Assembly (NCBI RefSeq): GCF_014137995.1
Contig: NZ_JACGWV010000003.1
Span: 496,001 to 560,000 of the forward strand
Source of the DNA: Promicromonospora sukumoe
GTDB taxonomy: Bacteria; Actinomycetota; Actinomycetes; Actinomycetales; Cellulomonadaceae
Length of the DNA stretch: 64,000 nucleotides
Reading direction: 5' to 3'
The translations under genes and the position numbers were made by a program. The notes under the pieces are model-generated. The model did no database searches, had not been told where the DNA came from, and was given only the letters and a program-made list of their open reading frames with translations. Positions within the stretch are counted from its first letter, which is position 1. Each line of letters opens with the position of its first letter. Positions 26,660 through 34,835 of the stretch are shown piece by piece.

Positions 26660-28184
26660 ACGTGAGGGTGCCCGCCAGGGCCGTCCAGGACTCCGGCGGC
26701 AGCGTCACCGTCGTGGTCGTCCCGTCGCCCGCGGCGACCCGGCCCGCGACGTCGAAGGCGCCCCAGTGGTCCTGCGCCACCTTCTCGGCGTGCGCGGGGC
26801 CGGCGACGGCGGGTTCGTGGTCCGCCGTCATCGACCAGCCGTCGGTGACCTCCAGGGCCGCACCCAGGTGCGCCACCTCGATCTCGACCGGCTCCGGGGA
26901 GCGGTTGGTCAGGAACAGGGCCACGGCGCCGTCCGCCAGGGTGGCCGCCGCCGTCACGGACGGCACCTCGCCGTGCGCCTTGGTCGTGATGGTCGGCGTC
27001 GTCACGCGCAGGTCGAGGGCCTCGCCCTGGGCGAGCCGCGCCGTCGTCGCGAACGGGTGGAACGTGGGCTGCCGCCAGGCCTCGCCGCCCGGCTCGGTCA
27101 TGATGGGCGCGATCACGTTGACGAGCTGCGCGAGGCACGCCACCGGCACGCGGTCGGCGTGGTTCAGCAGCGTGACCAGCAGGTCGCCCACCACCACGGC
27201 GTCGAGCCCCGAGTAGACGTCCTCGATGATGTGCGGCGCGTCCCGCTGGATCGGCAGGTTCTCCTCGCCCGGGAACCGGGTCGTCAGGTACCAGACGTTC
27301 CACTCGTCGAAGCTGACGGTGATCTTCTTGTCCGAGCGGCGCTGCGCCCCCACGGCGTCGGCGGACGACACCACCCGCTCGATGAACCGGTCCATCGCGG
27401 TGCCCGAGCCGAGGAACGAGGCGCGATCGCCGTCGACCTCCTCGTAGTAGGCGTGCATCGAGATGTGGTCCACCAGGTCGTAGGTGTACTCCAGGACGGT
27501 GCGCTCCCACTCGCCGAACGTCGTCATCTGCATCGACGAGGAGCCGCAGGCCACGAGCTCGATCGACGGGTCCACGAGCTTCATCGCGGCGCCGGCGTTG
27601 CGGGCGAGCTTGCCGTACTCGTGCGCGTCCTTGTGGCCGATCTGCCACGGGCCGTCCATCTCGTTGCCCAGGCACCAGAGCTTGACCCCGTAGGGCTTCT
27701 CGCGGCCGTTCGCGATGCGCAGGTCGGCCCACCGGGTGCCGGCCTCGCCGTTGCAGTACTCCAGGAGTGCCACGGCCTCCTCGACGCCACGGGTGCCGAG
27801 GTTGACCGCCATCATCGGCTGGATGCCCTCGCGCTCGGCCCACTGCAGGAACTCGTCGGTGCCCACCAGGTTGGGCTCGACGGTGCGCCAGGCCAGGTCG
27901 AGGAACGGCTTGCGCTGGTCCACCGGCCCGACGGCGTCCTCCCAGCGGTAGTTCGACACGAAGTTGCCGCCGGGGTAGCGCACGGTCGTGACGCCCAGCT
28001 CGCGGGTCAGGTCGGCGACGTCACGGCGGAACCCGTGCTCGTCCGACGTCGGGTGGCCGGGTTCGTGGATGCCCGTGTAGACCGCGCGGCCCAGGTGCTC
28101 CACGAAGGAGCCGAAGAGGCGGCGGTCGACGGTGCCGACGGTGAAGTCGGGGTGCAGCAGGACGCGGGTGCGGGAGGTCGTCAT
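26649..28184 (-). CDS. abfA: Intracellular alpha-L-arabinofuranosidase, GH51
   Basis: 511 aa, no signal peptide. (beta/alpha)8 barrel plus C-terminal beta domain. The acid/base Glu175 in CLGNEMDG and nucleophile Glu294 in SFDEWNVWY have the same numbers as in the well-studied Geobacillus AbfA. Splits arabinofuranosyl oligosaccharides after uptake. ATG with GAGGA 5 nt upstream; an in-frame ATG 42 nt upstream lacks a ribosome site. Divergent from the second lacI gene, with a shared operator between them. Confidence 0.95.
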   Translation of the reverse strand: MTTSRTRVLLHPDFTVGTVDRRLFGSFVEHLGRAVYTGIHEPGHPTSDEHGFRRDVADLTRELGVTTVRYPGGNFVSNYRWEDAVGPVDQRKPFLDLAWRTVEPNLVGTDEFLQWAEREGIQPMMAVNLGTRGVEEAVALLEYCNGEAGTRWADLRIANGREKPYGVKLWCLGNEMDGPWQIGHKDAHEYGKLARNAGAAMKLVDPSIELVACGSSSMQMTTFGEWERTVLEYTYDLVDHISMHAYYEEVDGDRASFLGSGTAMDRFIERVVSSADAVGAQRRSDKKITVSFDEWNVWYLTTRFPGEENLPIQRDAPHIIEDVYSGLDAVVVGDLLVTLLNHADRVPVACLAQLVNVIAPIMTEPGGEAWRQPTFHPFATTARLAQGEALDLRVTTPTITTKAHGEVPSVTAAATLADGAVALFLTNRSPEPVEIEVAHLGAALEVTDGWSMTADHEPAVAGPAHAEKVAQDHWGAFDVAGRVAAGDGTTTTVTLPPESWTALAGTLTSAK

Positions 28185-28210
28185 TGTTCCTCGCTGATCG
28201 GTCGGCGGTT

Positions 28211-28228
28211 CTACAACGTTGCACACTA
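28211..28228. promoter_or_regulatory. Operator CAACGTTG between abfA and lacI, with abfA -10
   Basis: Palindrome TACAACGTTGCA centred on CAACGTTG (28214-28221). On the minus strand TAGTGT (28228-28223) looks like the abfA -10 box, so the operator covers the start point. The lacI gene has a -10-like TACCCT at 28263. The same CAACGTTG core recurs at 29901 before the second CUT1 importer. Confidence 0.65.
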
Positions 28229-28300
28229 GCCGATGGACGGCGCGGCAGCGATGCCCGTCCTCTACCCTGTGGAAAAACTCGCCGACCGGAGGCTGGCAGC

Positions 28301-29377
28301 GTGGCCGTGACGATGCACGACGTGGCGCAACGCGCCGGCGTCTCGATCAAGACCGTGTCGAACGTGGTGAACGGCTATCCGTACATCCGCGCCGCCACCA
28401 AGGAGCGCGTCGAGGCGGCGATCGAGGAGCTCGGCTACCGCGTCAACATGTCCGCGCGGAACCTGCGCACGCGGCGCACCGGGCTGATCACTCTCGCGGT
28501 CCCCGAGCTGTCGCTCCCGTACTTCGCGGAGCTCGCCGACGCCGTCATCTCCGCCGCCGACGCCGCCGGCTGGACCGTGCTCATCGAGCAGACCAGCGCG
28601 AGCCGCGAGCGGGAGACGGAGGTCCTCTCGGGCCGCCGCCGGCACCTCACCGACGGGCTGATCTTCTCGCCACTGGCGCTCGGCCCCGACGACATCGGCC
28701 TGTTCACCGTGGACTTCCCGCTGGTGATCCTCGGCGAGCGCGTGTTCGGGGCGCCCGCCGACCACGTGACCATGAACAACGTGGCCGCCGCCAAGGCGGC
28801 GACCCTCCACCTGGCGTCGCTGGGCCGACGCCGGATCGCGGTCATCGGGGCGCACGAGGGGGAGCAGGTCGGTTCCGCGGCGCTGCGGACCGAGGGGTAC
28901 CGCGAGGGGTTGGCCGAGGCCGGGCTGCCGTTCGACCCCGCGCTCGTCGGCGAGGCCGGCCTGTGGCACCGCTCGACCGGCGCCGAGACGATGAGCCGCA
29001 TGCTCGACGACGGCGTGGAGATCGACGCCGTCTTCGCGCTCAACGACGCGCTGGCCCTCGGTGCGCTGCACGCCCTGCACGCCCACCGCATCGACGTGCC
29101 GGGCCAGGTGGCGCTCATCGGTTTCGACGACGTCGACGACGCGCGCTACTCCGTGCCCGCGCTCTCGTCCGTGGACCCGGGGCGCGACCAGATCGCGCAC
29201 ACGGCCGTCGAGCTGCTGCTGGAGCGCATCGGCGCGACCGGTGACCCCGCGCCGTTCCGCCGGGTGGTGCCGGACTCGCGGATCGTGGGCCGGGAGTCCA
29301 CGGGCGAGGACGGCGAGGTCGTCGGCGTCCAGCAGGGCGGCACGGAACAGGTGGCCGTCGACATGACCTGGGCCTGA
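28301..29377 (+). CDS. LacI-family transcriptional regulator (abfA/CUT1 regulator)
   Basis: 358 aa. Helix-turn-helix with recognition helix SIKTVSNVVN (residues 15-24), clearly different from the SHQTVSRVLN of the LacI at 6515, so it should read a different operator; the nearby CAACGTTG palindromes are the obvious candidates. Effector domain with FALNDALALG and IGFDDVDDA blocks. GTG at 28301 chosen for GGAGG 8 nt upstream. Likely self-regulated with abfA from the shared intergenic region (inference). Confidence 0.92.
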   Translation: MAVTMHDVAQRAGVSIKTVSNVVNGYPYIRAATKERVEAAIEELGYRVNMSARNLRTRRTGLITLAVPELSLPYFAELADAVISAADAAGWTVLIEQTSASRERETEVLSGRRRHLTDGLIFSPLALGPDDIGLFTVDFPLVILGERVFGAPADHVTMNNVAAAKAATLHLASLGRRRIAVIGAHEGEQVGSAALRTEGYREGLAEAGLPFDPALVGEAGLWHRSTGAETMSRMLDDGVEIDAVFALNDALALGALHALHAHRIDVPGQVALIGFDDVDDARYSVPALSSVDPGRDQIAHTAVELLLERIGATGDPAPFRRVVPDSRIVGRESTGEDGEVVGVQQGGTEQVAVDMTWA

Positions 29378-29390
29378 CGTGGGTAGGAGT

Positions 29391-29735
29391 ATGCCTCGCA
29401 CCTGGTTTCGACGGGGGCTGGTCGCGCTGCTCGCGGCCGTCGCCGTCTGGGGATACGGGATCGCCGGGAGCTTCGGGATCAACGAGCTTGACGAGACGTG
29501 CCAGCAGGTCCACGGGCAGCCGTACGACGGGGACTACCGGCACCGCGAGTGGAGCGGGCCGCCGCCGTTGTACCCGCTTCACAACATGTGCAACGAGCAC
29601 TATGACCTGATTCCGGGCTGGATCAACCCGACGATCGCCGTCCTGGCCGTGTCCGGCGGCGGCATGGCGGTCTTCGCCGCCGTGAGCTGGACGTCGGACG
29701 TCGTCGGCCGCCGGATCCGGAGTGCCGGGGCCTGA
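29391..29735 (+). CDS. Small membrane protein, unknown function
   Basis: Not recognised. About 114 aa: N-terminal membrane helix (residues 7-27), a loop of about 50 residues containing two cysteines, and a second membrane helix (about 82-100). ATG at 29391 has AGGAG only 1 nt upstream, too close to be ideal; GTG at 29379 in the same frame is the alternative. It follows the second lacI by 13 nt and could be co-transcribed. Confidence 0.6.
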   Translation: MPRTWFRRGLVALLAAVAVWGYGIAGSFGINELDETCQQVHGQPYDGDYRHREWSGPPPLYPLHNMCNEHYDLIPGWINPTIAVLAVSGGGMAVFAAVSWTSDVVGRRIRSAGA

Positions 29736-29772
29736 CCGGCACCTCGCCCGGCCCTGCGCTGGCTCCCGCCCG

Positions 29773-29840
29773 GGTGATCGGTAGTTCGTCAGGTGATCGG
29801 TACCTCGGACTGCCGATCACCTGACGAACTGCCGATCACC
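29773..29840. repeat. Long palindrome (30-nt arms)
   Basis: Arms GGTGATCGGTAGTTCGTCAG.. and its complement pair over 30 nt with two mismatches around an 8-nt centre. GGTGATCGG also occurs as a direct repeat within each arm. Single-copy in this window; probable terminator before the next operon. Confidence 0.8.
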
Positions 29841-29852
29841 GCAAACAAACTC

Positions 29853-29909
29853 TTGCCACGGCGGCATGGTTGCCGGTAGAACGGTGCCCGGCGTTTCCTA
29901 CAACGTTGA
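29853..29909 (+). promoter_or_regulatory. Promoter and CAACGTTG operator of the second CUT1 importer
   Basis: TTGCCA (29853-29858) and TAGAAC (29877-29882) are 18 nt apart. The palindrome TACAACGTTGA (core CAACGTTG 29901-29908) lies about 12 nt past the expected start point. It shares its core with the abfA/lacI operator, which places this importer in the same regulon. Confidence 0.65.
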
Positions 29910-29981
29910 AAAGTGACCCGGTGACGACGCCGGGAGCGCCGTGGTCCCCGACCGCGGAGCACCGAATCAAGGAGGACTCGG

Positions 29982-31340
29982 ATGCGTACTTCTGCCCGAC
30001 GCCGAGGCGTGGCTGCCGCAGCCGCCGTAGCCGTCTCCGCCATCGGCCTCACGGCCTGCTCCGGCGGGGGCGGAGGCGGGAGCGCCGCGGAGGCGACCTG
30101 CACCAACGAGATCAAGCAGCCGGACGCCGCCCAGGTGACCGTGTGGGCGTGGTACCCGGCGTTCGAGTCCGTCGTGGACAACTTCAACGAGACCCACACG
30201 GACCTGCAGGTCTGCTGGACCAACGCGGGCCAGGGCGCGGACGAGTACAACAAGTTCCAGACCGCGATCGAGGCCGGCACCGGCGCGCCCGACGTCATCA
30301 TGCTCGAGGCCGAGGTGCTGCCCACCTTCACGATCCTCGAGTCCCTCGTGGACCTGTCCGAGTACGGCGCCGGCGAGCTGGAGGGCGACTACACGCCGGG
30401 TTCCTGGTCCGACGTCTCCAACGGTGACGCGGTGTACGCGATCCCCGTGGACGGCGGCCCCATGGGCATGCTCTACCGCGCCGACATCTTCGAGGAGTAC
30501 GGCGTCGAGGTGCCGACCACCTGGGACGAGTTCGCGACCGCCGCCCAGGACCTGCGCGACGCCGGCTTCGAGGGGCACATCACCGACTTCCCGACCAACG
30601 GCAACGCGCTCAACTACGCGCTGTTCGCGCAGAACGGCTGGGAGCCGTTCCAGTACGACGCCGCCAAGCCCACCGAGGTGGGCATCACGGTCGACAGCCC
30701 GGAGGCCGAGGAGGTCCTGAGCTACTGGAAGGGCCTGGTCGACGACGACCTGGTGGCCACCGAGGACGCCTTCACCACCGACTACAACGCGGCGCTCGTC
30801 GACGGCACCTACGCCGTCTACCTCGCGGCCGCCTGGGGCCCCGGCTACCTGCAGGGCCTGTCGGAGGCGGACGCCGACGCCGAGTGGCGCGCGGCCCCGC
30901 TGCCGCAGTGGGACCCGGAGAACCCGGTGCAGGTGAACTGGGGCGGCTCGACCTTCGCGGTGACCGCGCAGTCCGAGCAGCCGGAGGCCGCCGCGACCGT
31001 GGCCAAGGAGCTGTTCGACACCGACGAGGCGTGGCGGCTCGGCGTCGAGGAGGCGGCCCTGTGGCCGCAGTGGAAGCCGATGCTCGAGTCGGACTGGTTC
31101 ACGGGTCTCGAGGCGCCGTTCTTCGGCGGGCAGAAGATCAACGAGGAGGTGTTCCTCGACGCGGCCAACGGGTACGAGGGCTTCTCGTTCAGCCCGTTCC
31201 AGGTCTACGCCTACGACCAGCAGACCCAGGCCCTGTACGACATGGTCCAGAACGGCACCGACGCGGCCACGGCGCTCGGCACCGTCCAGGACGGGCTGGT
31301 GCGGTACGCCACCGAGCAGGGCTTCACGGTCTCCGAATGA
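29982..31340 (+). CDS. CUT1 sugar-binding lipoprotein 2
   Basis: 452 aa. Lipobox LTAC, Gly-rich spacer, then a CUT1 solute-binding protein (VTVWAWYPAFESVVDNFNETH, GAPDVIMLEAEVLPTF, VEVPTTWDEFATAAQ, WGGSTFAVTAQSEQPEAA). The shared operator with abfA suggests arabinofuranosyl oligosaccharides as ligand (inference). Strong AAGGAGGA ribosome site. Stop overlaps the next start (ATGA). No ATPase gene in the operon. Confidence 0.93.
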   Translation: MRTSARRRGVAAAAAVAVSAIGLTACSGGGGGGSAAEATCTNEIKQPDAAQVTVWAWYPAFESVVDNFNETHTDLQVCWTNAGQGADEYNKFQTAIEAGTGAPDVIMLEAEVLPTFTILESLVDLSEYGAGELEGDYTPGSWSDVSNGDAVYAIPVDGGPMGMLYRADIFEEYGVEVPTTWDEFATAAQDLRDAGFEGHITDFPTNGNALNYALFAQNGWEPFQYDAAKPTEVGITVDSPEAEEVLSYWKGLVDDDLVATEDAFTTDYNAALVDGTYAVYLAAAWGPGYLQGLSEADADAEWRAAPLPQWDPENPVQVNWGGSTFAVTAQSEQPEAAATVAKELFDTDEAWRLGVEEAALWPQWKPMLESDWFTGLEAPFFGGQKINEEVFLDAANGYEGFSFSPFQVYAYDQQTQALYDMVQNGTDAATALGTVQDGLVRYATEQGFTVSE

Positions 31341-32284
31341 GCTCACGAACGAGCGTGGGCAAGAGCGCCGCCGCGCCGTCCGCGACCCGCCCCACCAGCA
31401 AGATCGCCAGCCGGCGGCAGCGCTGGGGATACGTCTACGTGGCGCCGTTCGCCGCGGTGTTCGCCGTGTTCCTGGTGCTGCCGCTGGGCTACGCGCTGTG
31501 GATGAGCCTGCACAACAAGGGCATCGCCACGGCCGGGCGCAGCGTGTTCGTGGGCGCCGACAACTACGTCAAGGCGTTCACGGACCCGGTGTTCCTGGAG
31601 GGCCTGTGGCGGGTGCTCCGGTTCGTGCTGGTCATGGTGCCGGTGCAGATCGTGGTCGCGCTCGTCGCGGCGCTCCTGCTCGACACCCTCGCCACCCGCC
31701 TGAGCCGGGCCACGCGGCTGCTGATCTTCGTGCCGTACGCGATCCCGGCGGTCATCGGGGCGCTCATGTGGGGCTTCCTGTACAGCCCGCGGTTCGGCCC
31801 GGCGCAGGACGTGTTCGGGCTGGTGGGCCTGGCGGCGCCGGACTTCCTCAGCTCCGCCAACATCTTCGGGTCGCTGGTCAACATCGTGACCTGGCAGTGG
31901 GTGGGCTACTACATGATCATCATCTACGCCGCGCTGCGGTCGATCGACCCGTCGGTCTACGAGGCCGCGGTGCTCGACGGCGCGGACGGCCGGCAGATCG
32001 CGCTGCGCATCAAGGTGCCGATGATCTCGTCGTCGATGGTGATGATCGTGGTCTTCGCCCTGATCGGCACCCTGCAATTCTTCACGGAGCCGCAGGTCCT
32101 GCGGTCCTCCGCGCAGGGCGCCATCCCGTCCGACTACACCCCGAACATGTACGCGTTCGCCACGGCGTTCAACTACAGCCAGTTCAACTACGCCTCGACG
32201 CTGGCGTTCTCCCTCGGGTTCCTCGTGTTCGTGGGCTCGTACGTGTTCCTGTTCCTGACGCGCAAGCAGAGCGGGCTCAAGTGA
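31337..32284 (+). CDS. CUT1 sugar ABC transporter permease, MalF type (2)
   Basis: 315 aa, six membrane segments after a basic, Ser/Thr-rich cytoplasmic N-terminus of about 35 residues. EAA loop YEAAVLDGADGRQIALRIKVP. Related to the permease at 8863 but clearly a separate lineage. Coupled to the binding-protein gene by a 4-nt overlap and to the next permease by TGATG. Confidence 0.92.
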   Translation: MSSRTSVGKSAAAPSATRPTSKIASRRQRWGYVYVAPFAAVFAVFLVLPLGYALWMSLHNKGIATAGRSVFVGADNYVKAFTDPVFLEGLWRVLRFVLVMVPVQIVVALVAALLLDTLATRLSRATRLLIFVPYAIPAVIGALMWGFLYSPRFGPAQDVFGLVGLAAPDFLSSANIFGSLVNIVTWQWVGYYMIIIYAALRSIDPSVYEAAVLDGADGRQIALRIKVPMISSSMVMIVVFALIGTLQFFTEPQVLRSSAQGAIPSDYTPNMYAFATAFNYSQFNYASTLAFSLGFLVFVGSYVFLFLTRKQSGLK

Positions 32285-33195
32285 TGGCGACCTCCACCCT
32301 TCTCTCCAGGTCCCGTACTGACCGTGCGGCACGCGAGACCTCGGCCCCCGTGGGCCAGGGGCGGCGCCTCGGCTCGCACGTGGTGCTCGTGCTGCTCGCG
32401 ATCTACTTCGTGGTGCCGCTCTGGTGGCTCGCCGTGGCGTCCACCAAGACCAACGCCGGCCTGTTCGCCGGGGACGCGCTCTGGTTCGGCTCGGACTTCG
32501 CGCTCTGGGACAACGTCACGGGGCTGTTCACCCACCAGGGCGGCATCTACTGGACCTGGTTCCGCAACTCGTTCGTGTACGCGATCGCGGGCGGGGTGGG
32601 CGCGACGGCGCTCTCGGTGCTCGCGGGCTACGGCCTCGCCAAGTACCGGTTCCGGGGGCGGTCCGCGTTCTTCGCGCTGCTGCTCGGCTCGGTCATGGTG
32701 CCCATGACGGCGCTTGTGATCCCCACCTTCGTGCTGCTGAGCGGGATGGGTCTGCTCAACACCATGTGGGCGGTGATCCTGCCGTCGCTGCTGAGCCCGG
32801 TCGGCGTCTACCTCGTGCGGGTCTACGCCCAGGACGCGGTGCCGGAGGAGGTGCTCGACGCCGGCCGGGTCGACGGAGCGGGTGAACTTCGTCTCTTCTT
32901 CCAGGTGGTGCTGCCCCTGCTGCGGCCGGCGATCGTGACCGTCCTGCTCCTCACAACGGTCGCGACATGGAACAACTTCTTCCTCCCGCTGGCGGTCCTG
33001 AGGGACCCCAACCTGCTGCCCGTGACGGTCGGCATCTACAACTGGCAGGCCCTCTCGAACGCCGGAGCGGGCGGCGAGCAGGTGTGGAACCTGATCGTCA
33101 CGGGCTCCTTCCTGTCCGTGGTTCCGCTGGTCGCGGCGTTTCTCTCGTTGCAGAGGTACTGGCAGGGCGGGCTGTCGCTCGGCAGCGTCCGGTGA
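32284..33195 (+). CDS. CUT1 sugar ABC transporter permease, MalG type (2)
   Basis: 303 aa, six membrane segments. EAA loop LDAGRVDGAGELRLFFQVVLPLLRP and the C-terminal QRYWQGGLSLGSVR tail. Forms the channel with the preceding permease; an ATPase must come from elsewhere in the genome. Last gene of the operon; a GC hairpin follows. Confidence 0.92.
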   Translation: MATSTLLSRSRTDRAARETSAPVGQGRRLGSHVVLVLLAIYFVVPLWWLAVASTKTNAGLFAGDALWFGSDFALWDNVTGLFTHQGGIYWTWFRNSFVYAIAGGVGATALSVLAGYGLAKYRFRGRSAFFALLLGSVMVPMTALVIPTFVLLSGMGLLNTMWAVILPSLLSPVGVYLVRVYAQDAVPEEVLDAGRVDGAGELRLFFQVVLPLLRPAIVTVLLLTTVATWNNFFLPLAVLRDPNLLPVTVGIYNWQALSNAGAGGEQVWNLIVTGSFLSVVPLVAAFLSLQRYWQGGLSLGSVR

Positions 33196-33200
33196 GGCCC

Positions 33201-33226
33201 GGCCGGCCCGCGCGTCGGGCCGGCCG
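33201..33226 (+). terminator. GC-rich hairpin after the second CUT1 operon
   Basis: GGCCGGCCCG / CGGGCCGGCC, a 10-bp perfect stem around 6 nt, starting 6 nt after the stop codon. No T-tract. Confidence 0.6.
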
Positions 33227-33372
33227 AGCCCCGGACTTCCTTGACACATGTCTTGAACGGTTGACGGTCTCGATGCCGTAACCATTCAAGAAGTGTTCCT
33301 AACTTTTCCCGGACCACGGCTACCGTGAACCCCGTCACCGAACGGTCGTGGCGGGGTTCAGCCGGCGCGACT

Positions 33373-33417
33373 TTGACCAATGGGCTTGTGAGCGTTCACA
33401 ATCTGTTGCGTTCACAA
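33373..33417 (+). promoter_or_regulatory. Promoter and tandem lac-like operators of the ChvE/GguAB-type importer
   Basis: TTGTGAGCGTTCACAA at 33386-33401 differs at one base from the ideal E. coli lac operator. A second, shorter site TGTTGCGTTCACAA follows at 33404-33417. TTGACC (33373-33378) and CACAAT (33397-33402) are 18 nt apart and fit a promoter overlapped by the first operator. Confidence 0.7.
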
Positions 33418-33475
33418 AGTGAAGTCGGCCGGGTTGCAGAGACGTTGCCCGGGGAACACTCGAAGAGGAGAAGTC

Positions 33476-34645
33476 ATGGCAAGGAAGCTGTGGGCTACGC
33501 GTGGTCTGGCCGCGCTGGCGACGGGCGCGATGGCCGTCTCGCTGACCGCGTGCGGTGGCGGCGGTGCCGGTGGTGGCGCTGGTGGCGGCGCCGGCGATGG
33601 TGAAGAGGGCGGCCTTGTGGGTGTGGCCATGCCCACCGAGACGTACGAGCGGTGGATCGCGGACGGCGACGCCGTGAAGACCGGGCTCGAGGAAGCCGGC
33701 TACGAGGTCGACCTGCAGTTCGCGGGTGACAACATCCCGACCCAGCAGCAGCAGATCGACGCGATGATCAACAAGGGTGCCGAGGCGCTCATCATCGCCT
33801 CGATCGACGGCACCGCGCTGGGCAGCCAGCTCGAGGCCGCCGCTGCCGCTGACATCCCGGTCATCTCGTACGACCGCCTGATCCGCGACTCGGAGAACGT
33901 CGACTTCTACGTCACCTTCGACAACTACGAGGTCGGCGTGCAGCAGGGTACCTCGCTGCTGACCGGCCTGGGCATCCTCGACGAGAACGGCGAGGAGGCC
34001 GCTGACGCGTCCGAGGGCCCGTTCAATGTCGAGCTGTTCGCCGGCTCGCCCGACGACAACAACGCCGGATTCTTCTTCGACGGCGCCATGTCCGTGCTCC
34101 AGCCGTACATCGACGACGAGACGCTCGTCGTCCCGTCGGGGCAGACCGACTTCGGCACCGTCGCCATCCAGCGCTGGGAGCAGGAGCGTGCGCAGAGCCG
34201 CATGGAGGATCTGCTGACCTCCACGTACACCAAGGGTGACGTGAACGTCGACGGCGTGCTGGCCCCGGCCGACGTGATCTCGCGCGGCATCATTACAGCC
34301 CTGCAGAACTCCGGCTACGGCAAGGGTGACCTGGCGATGCCCGTCATCACCGGCCAGGACGCCGAGGCGGCGTCGGCCAAGCTGATCGTCGACGGTGACC
34401 AGTACTCGACGATCTTCAAGGACACGCGTCTGCTGGCCGAGCAGGCCGTCACGGCCGCCACGGCCTACCTCGAGGGCAACGAGCCCGAGGCGAACGACAC
34501 CGAGACGTACGACAACGGCCCCATCGTCGTGCCGTCGTACCTCCTGCCCACGGTGATCGTGACCGCGGACAACCTGCAGGCCGAGCTGGTCGACTCCGGC
34601 TACCTCACCGAGGAAGAGGTCGCCTCGGGTCAGGTCGACGAGTAG
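33476..34645 (+). CDS. CUT2 multiple-sugar-binding lipoprotein, ChvE-like
   Basis: 389 aa. Lipobox LTAC, a long Gly/Ala spacer, then a periplasmic-binding domain of the ChvE/XylF type ([87 protein letters not shown]). Such proteins bind xylose, arabinose, galactose or glucose. GAGGAG ribosome site. First gene of the operon. Codon use is slightly less GC-extreme than its neighbours, as often seen in highly expressed binding proteins. Confidence 0.93.
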   Translation: MARKLWATRGLAALATGAMAVSLTACGGGGAGGGAGGGAGDGEEGGLVGVAMPTETYERWIADGDAVKTGLEEAGYEVDLQFAGDNIPTQQQQIDAMINKGAEALIIASIDGTALGSQLEAAAAADIPVISYDRLIRDSENVDFYVTFDNYEVGVQQGTSLLTGLGILDENGEEAADASEGPFNVELFAGSPDDNNAGFFFDGAMSVLQPYIDDETLVVPSGQTDFGTVAIQRWEQERAQSRMEDLLTSTYTKGDVNVDGVLAPADVISRGIITALQNSGYGKGDLAMPVITGQDAEAASAKLIVDGDQYSTIFKDTRLLAEQAVTAATAYLEGNEPEANDTETYDNGPIVVPSYLLPTVIVTADNLQAELVDSGYLTEEEVASGQVDE

Positions 34646-34692
34646 GTCCGACCGACCTCCTCGCGAACACCGGCTCGACACCGCTGAGACGT

Positions 34693-34760
34693 GGTGGCCG
34701 ATCGGTGGTCGGGCTTGTCGAGACCCAGGTCTCGACAAGCCCGACCGCCGATCGGCCACC
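34693..34760. repeat. Palindromic repeat family B, copy 3, long-armed (intra-operon)
   Basis: 33-nt arms with one mismatch around a 2-nt centre: the core GGTCGGGCTTGTCGAGACC is extended outward by GGTGGCCGATCGG. It lies between the binding-protein and ATPase genes, the same position as copy 2 in the YtfQ-type operon. Confidence 0.88.
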
Positions 34761-34835
34761 GTGACCGAATCGTCGGGCGGACGGGCCGGGTCTCGCACCC
34801 TCTCTATTGGCGACAAGTACGCGACAAGGACTGGC

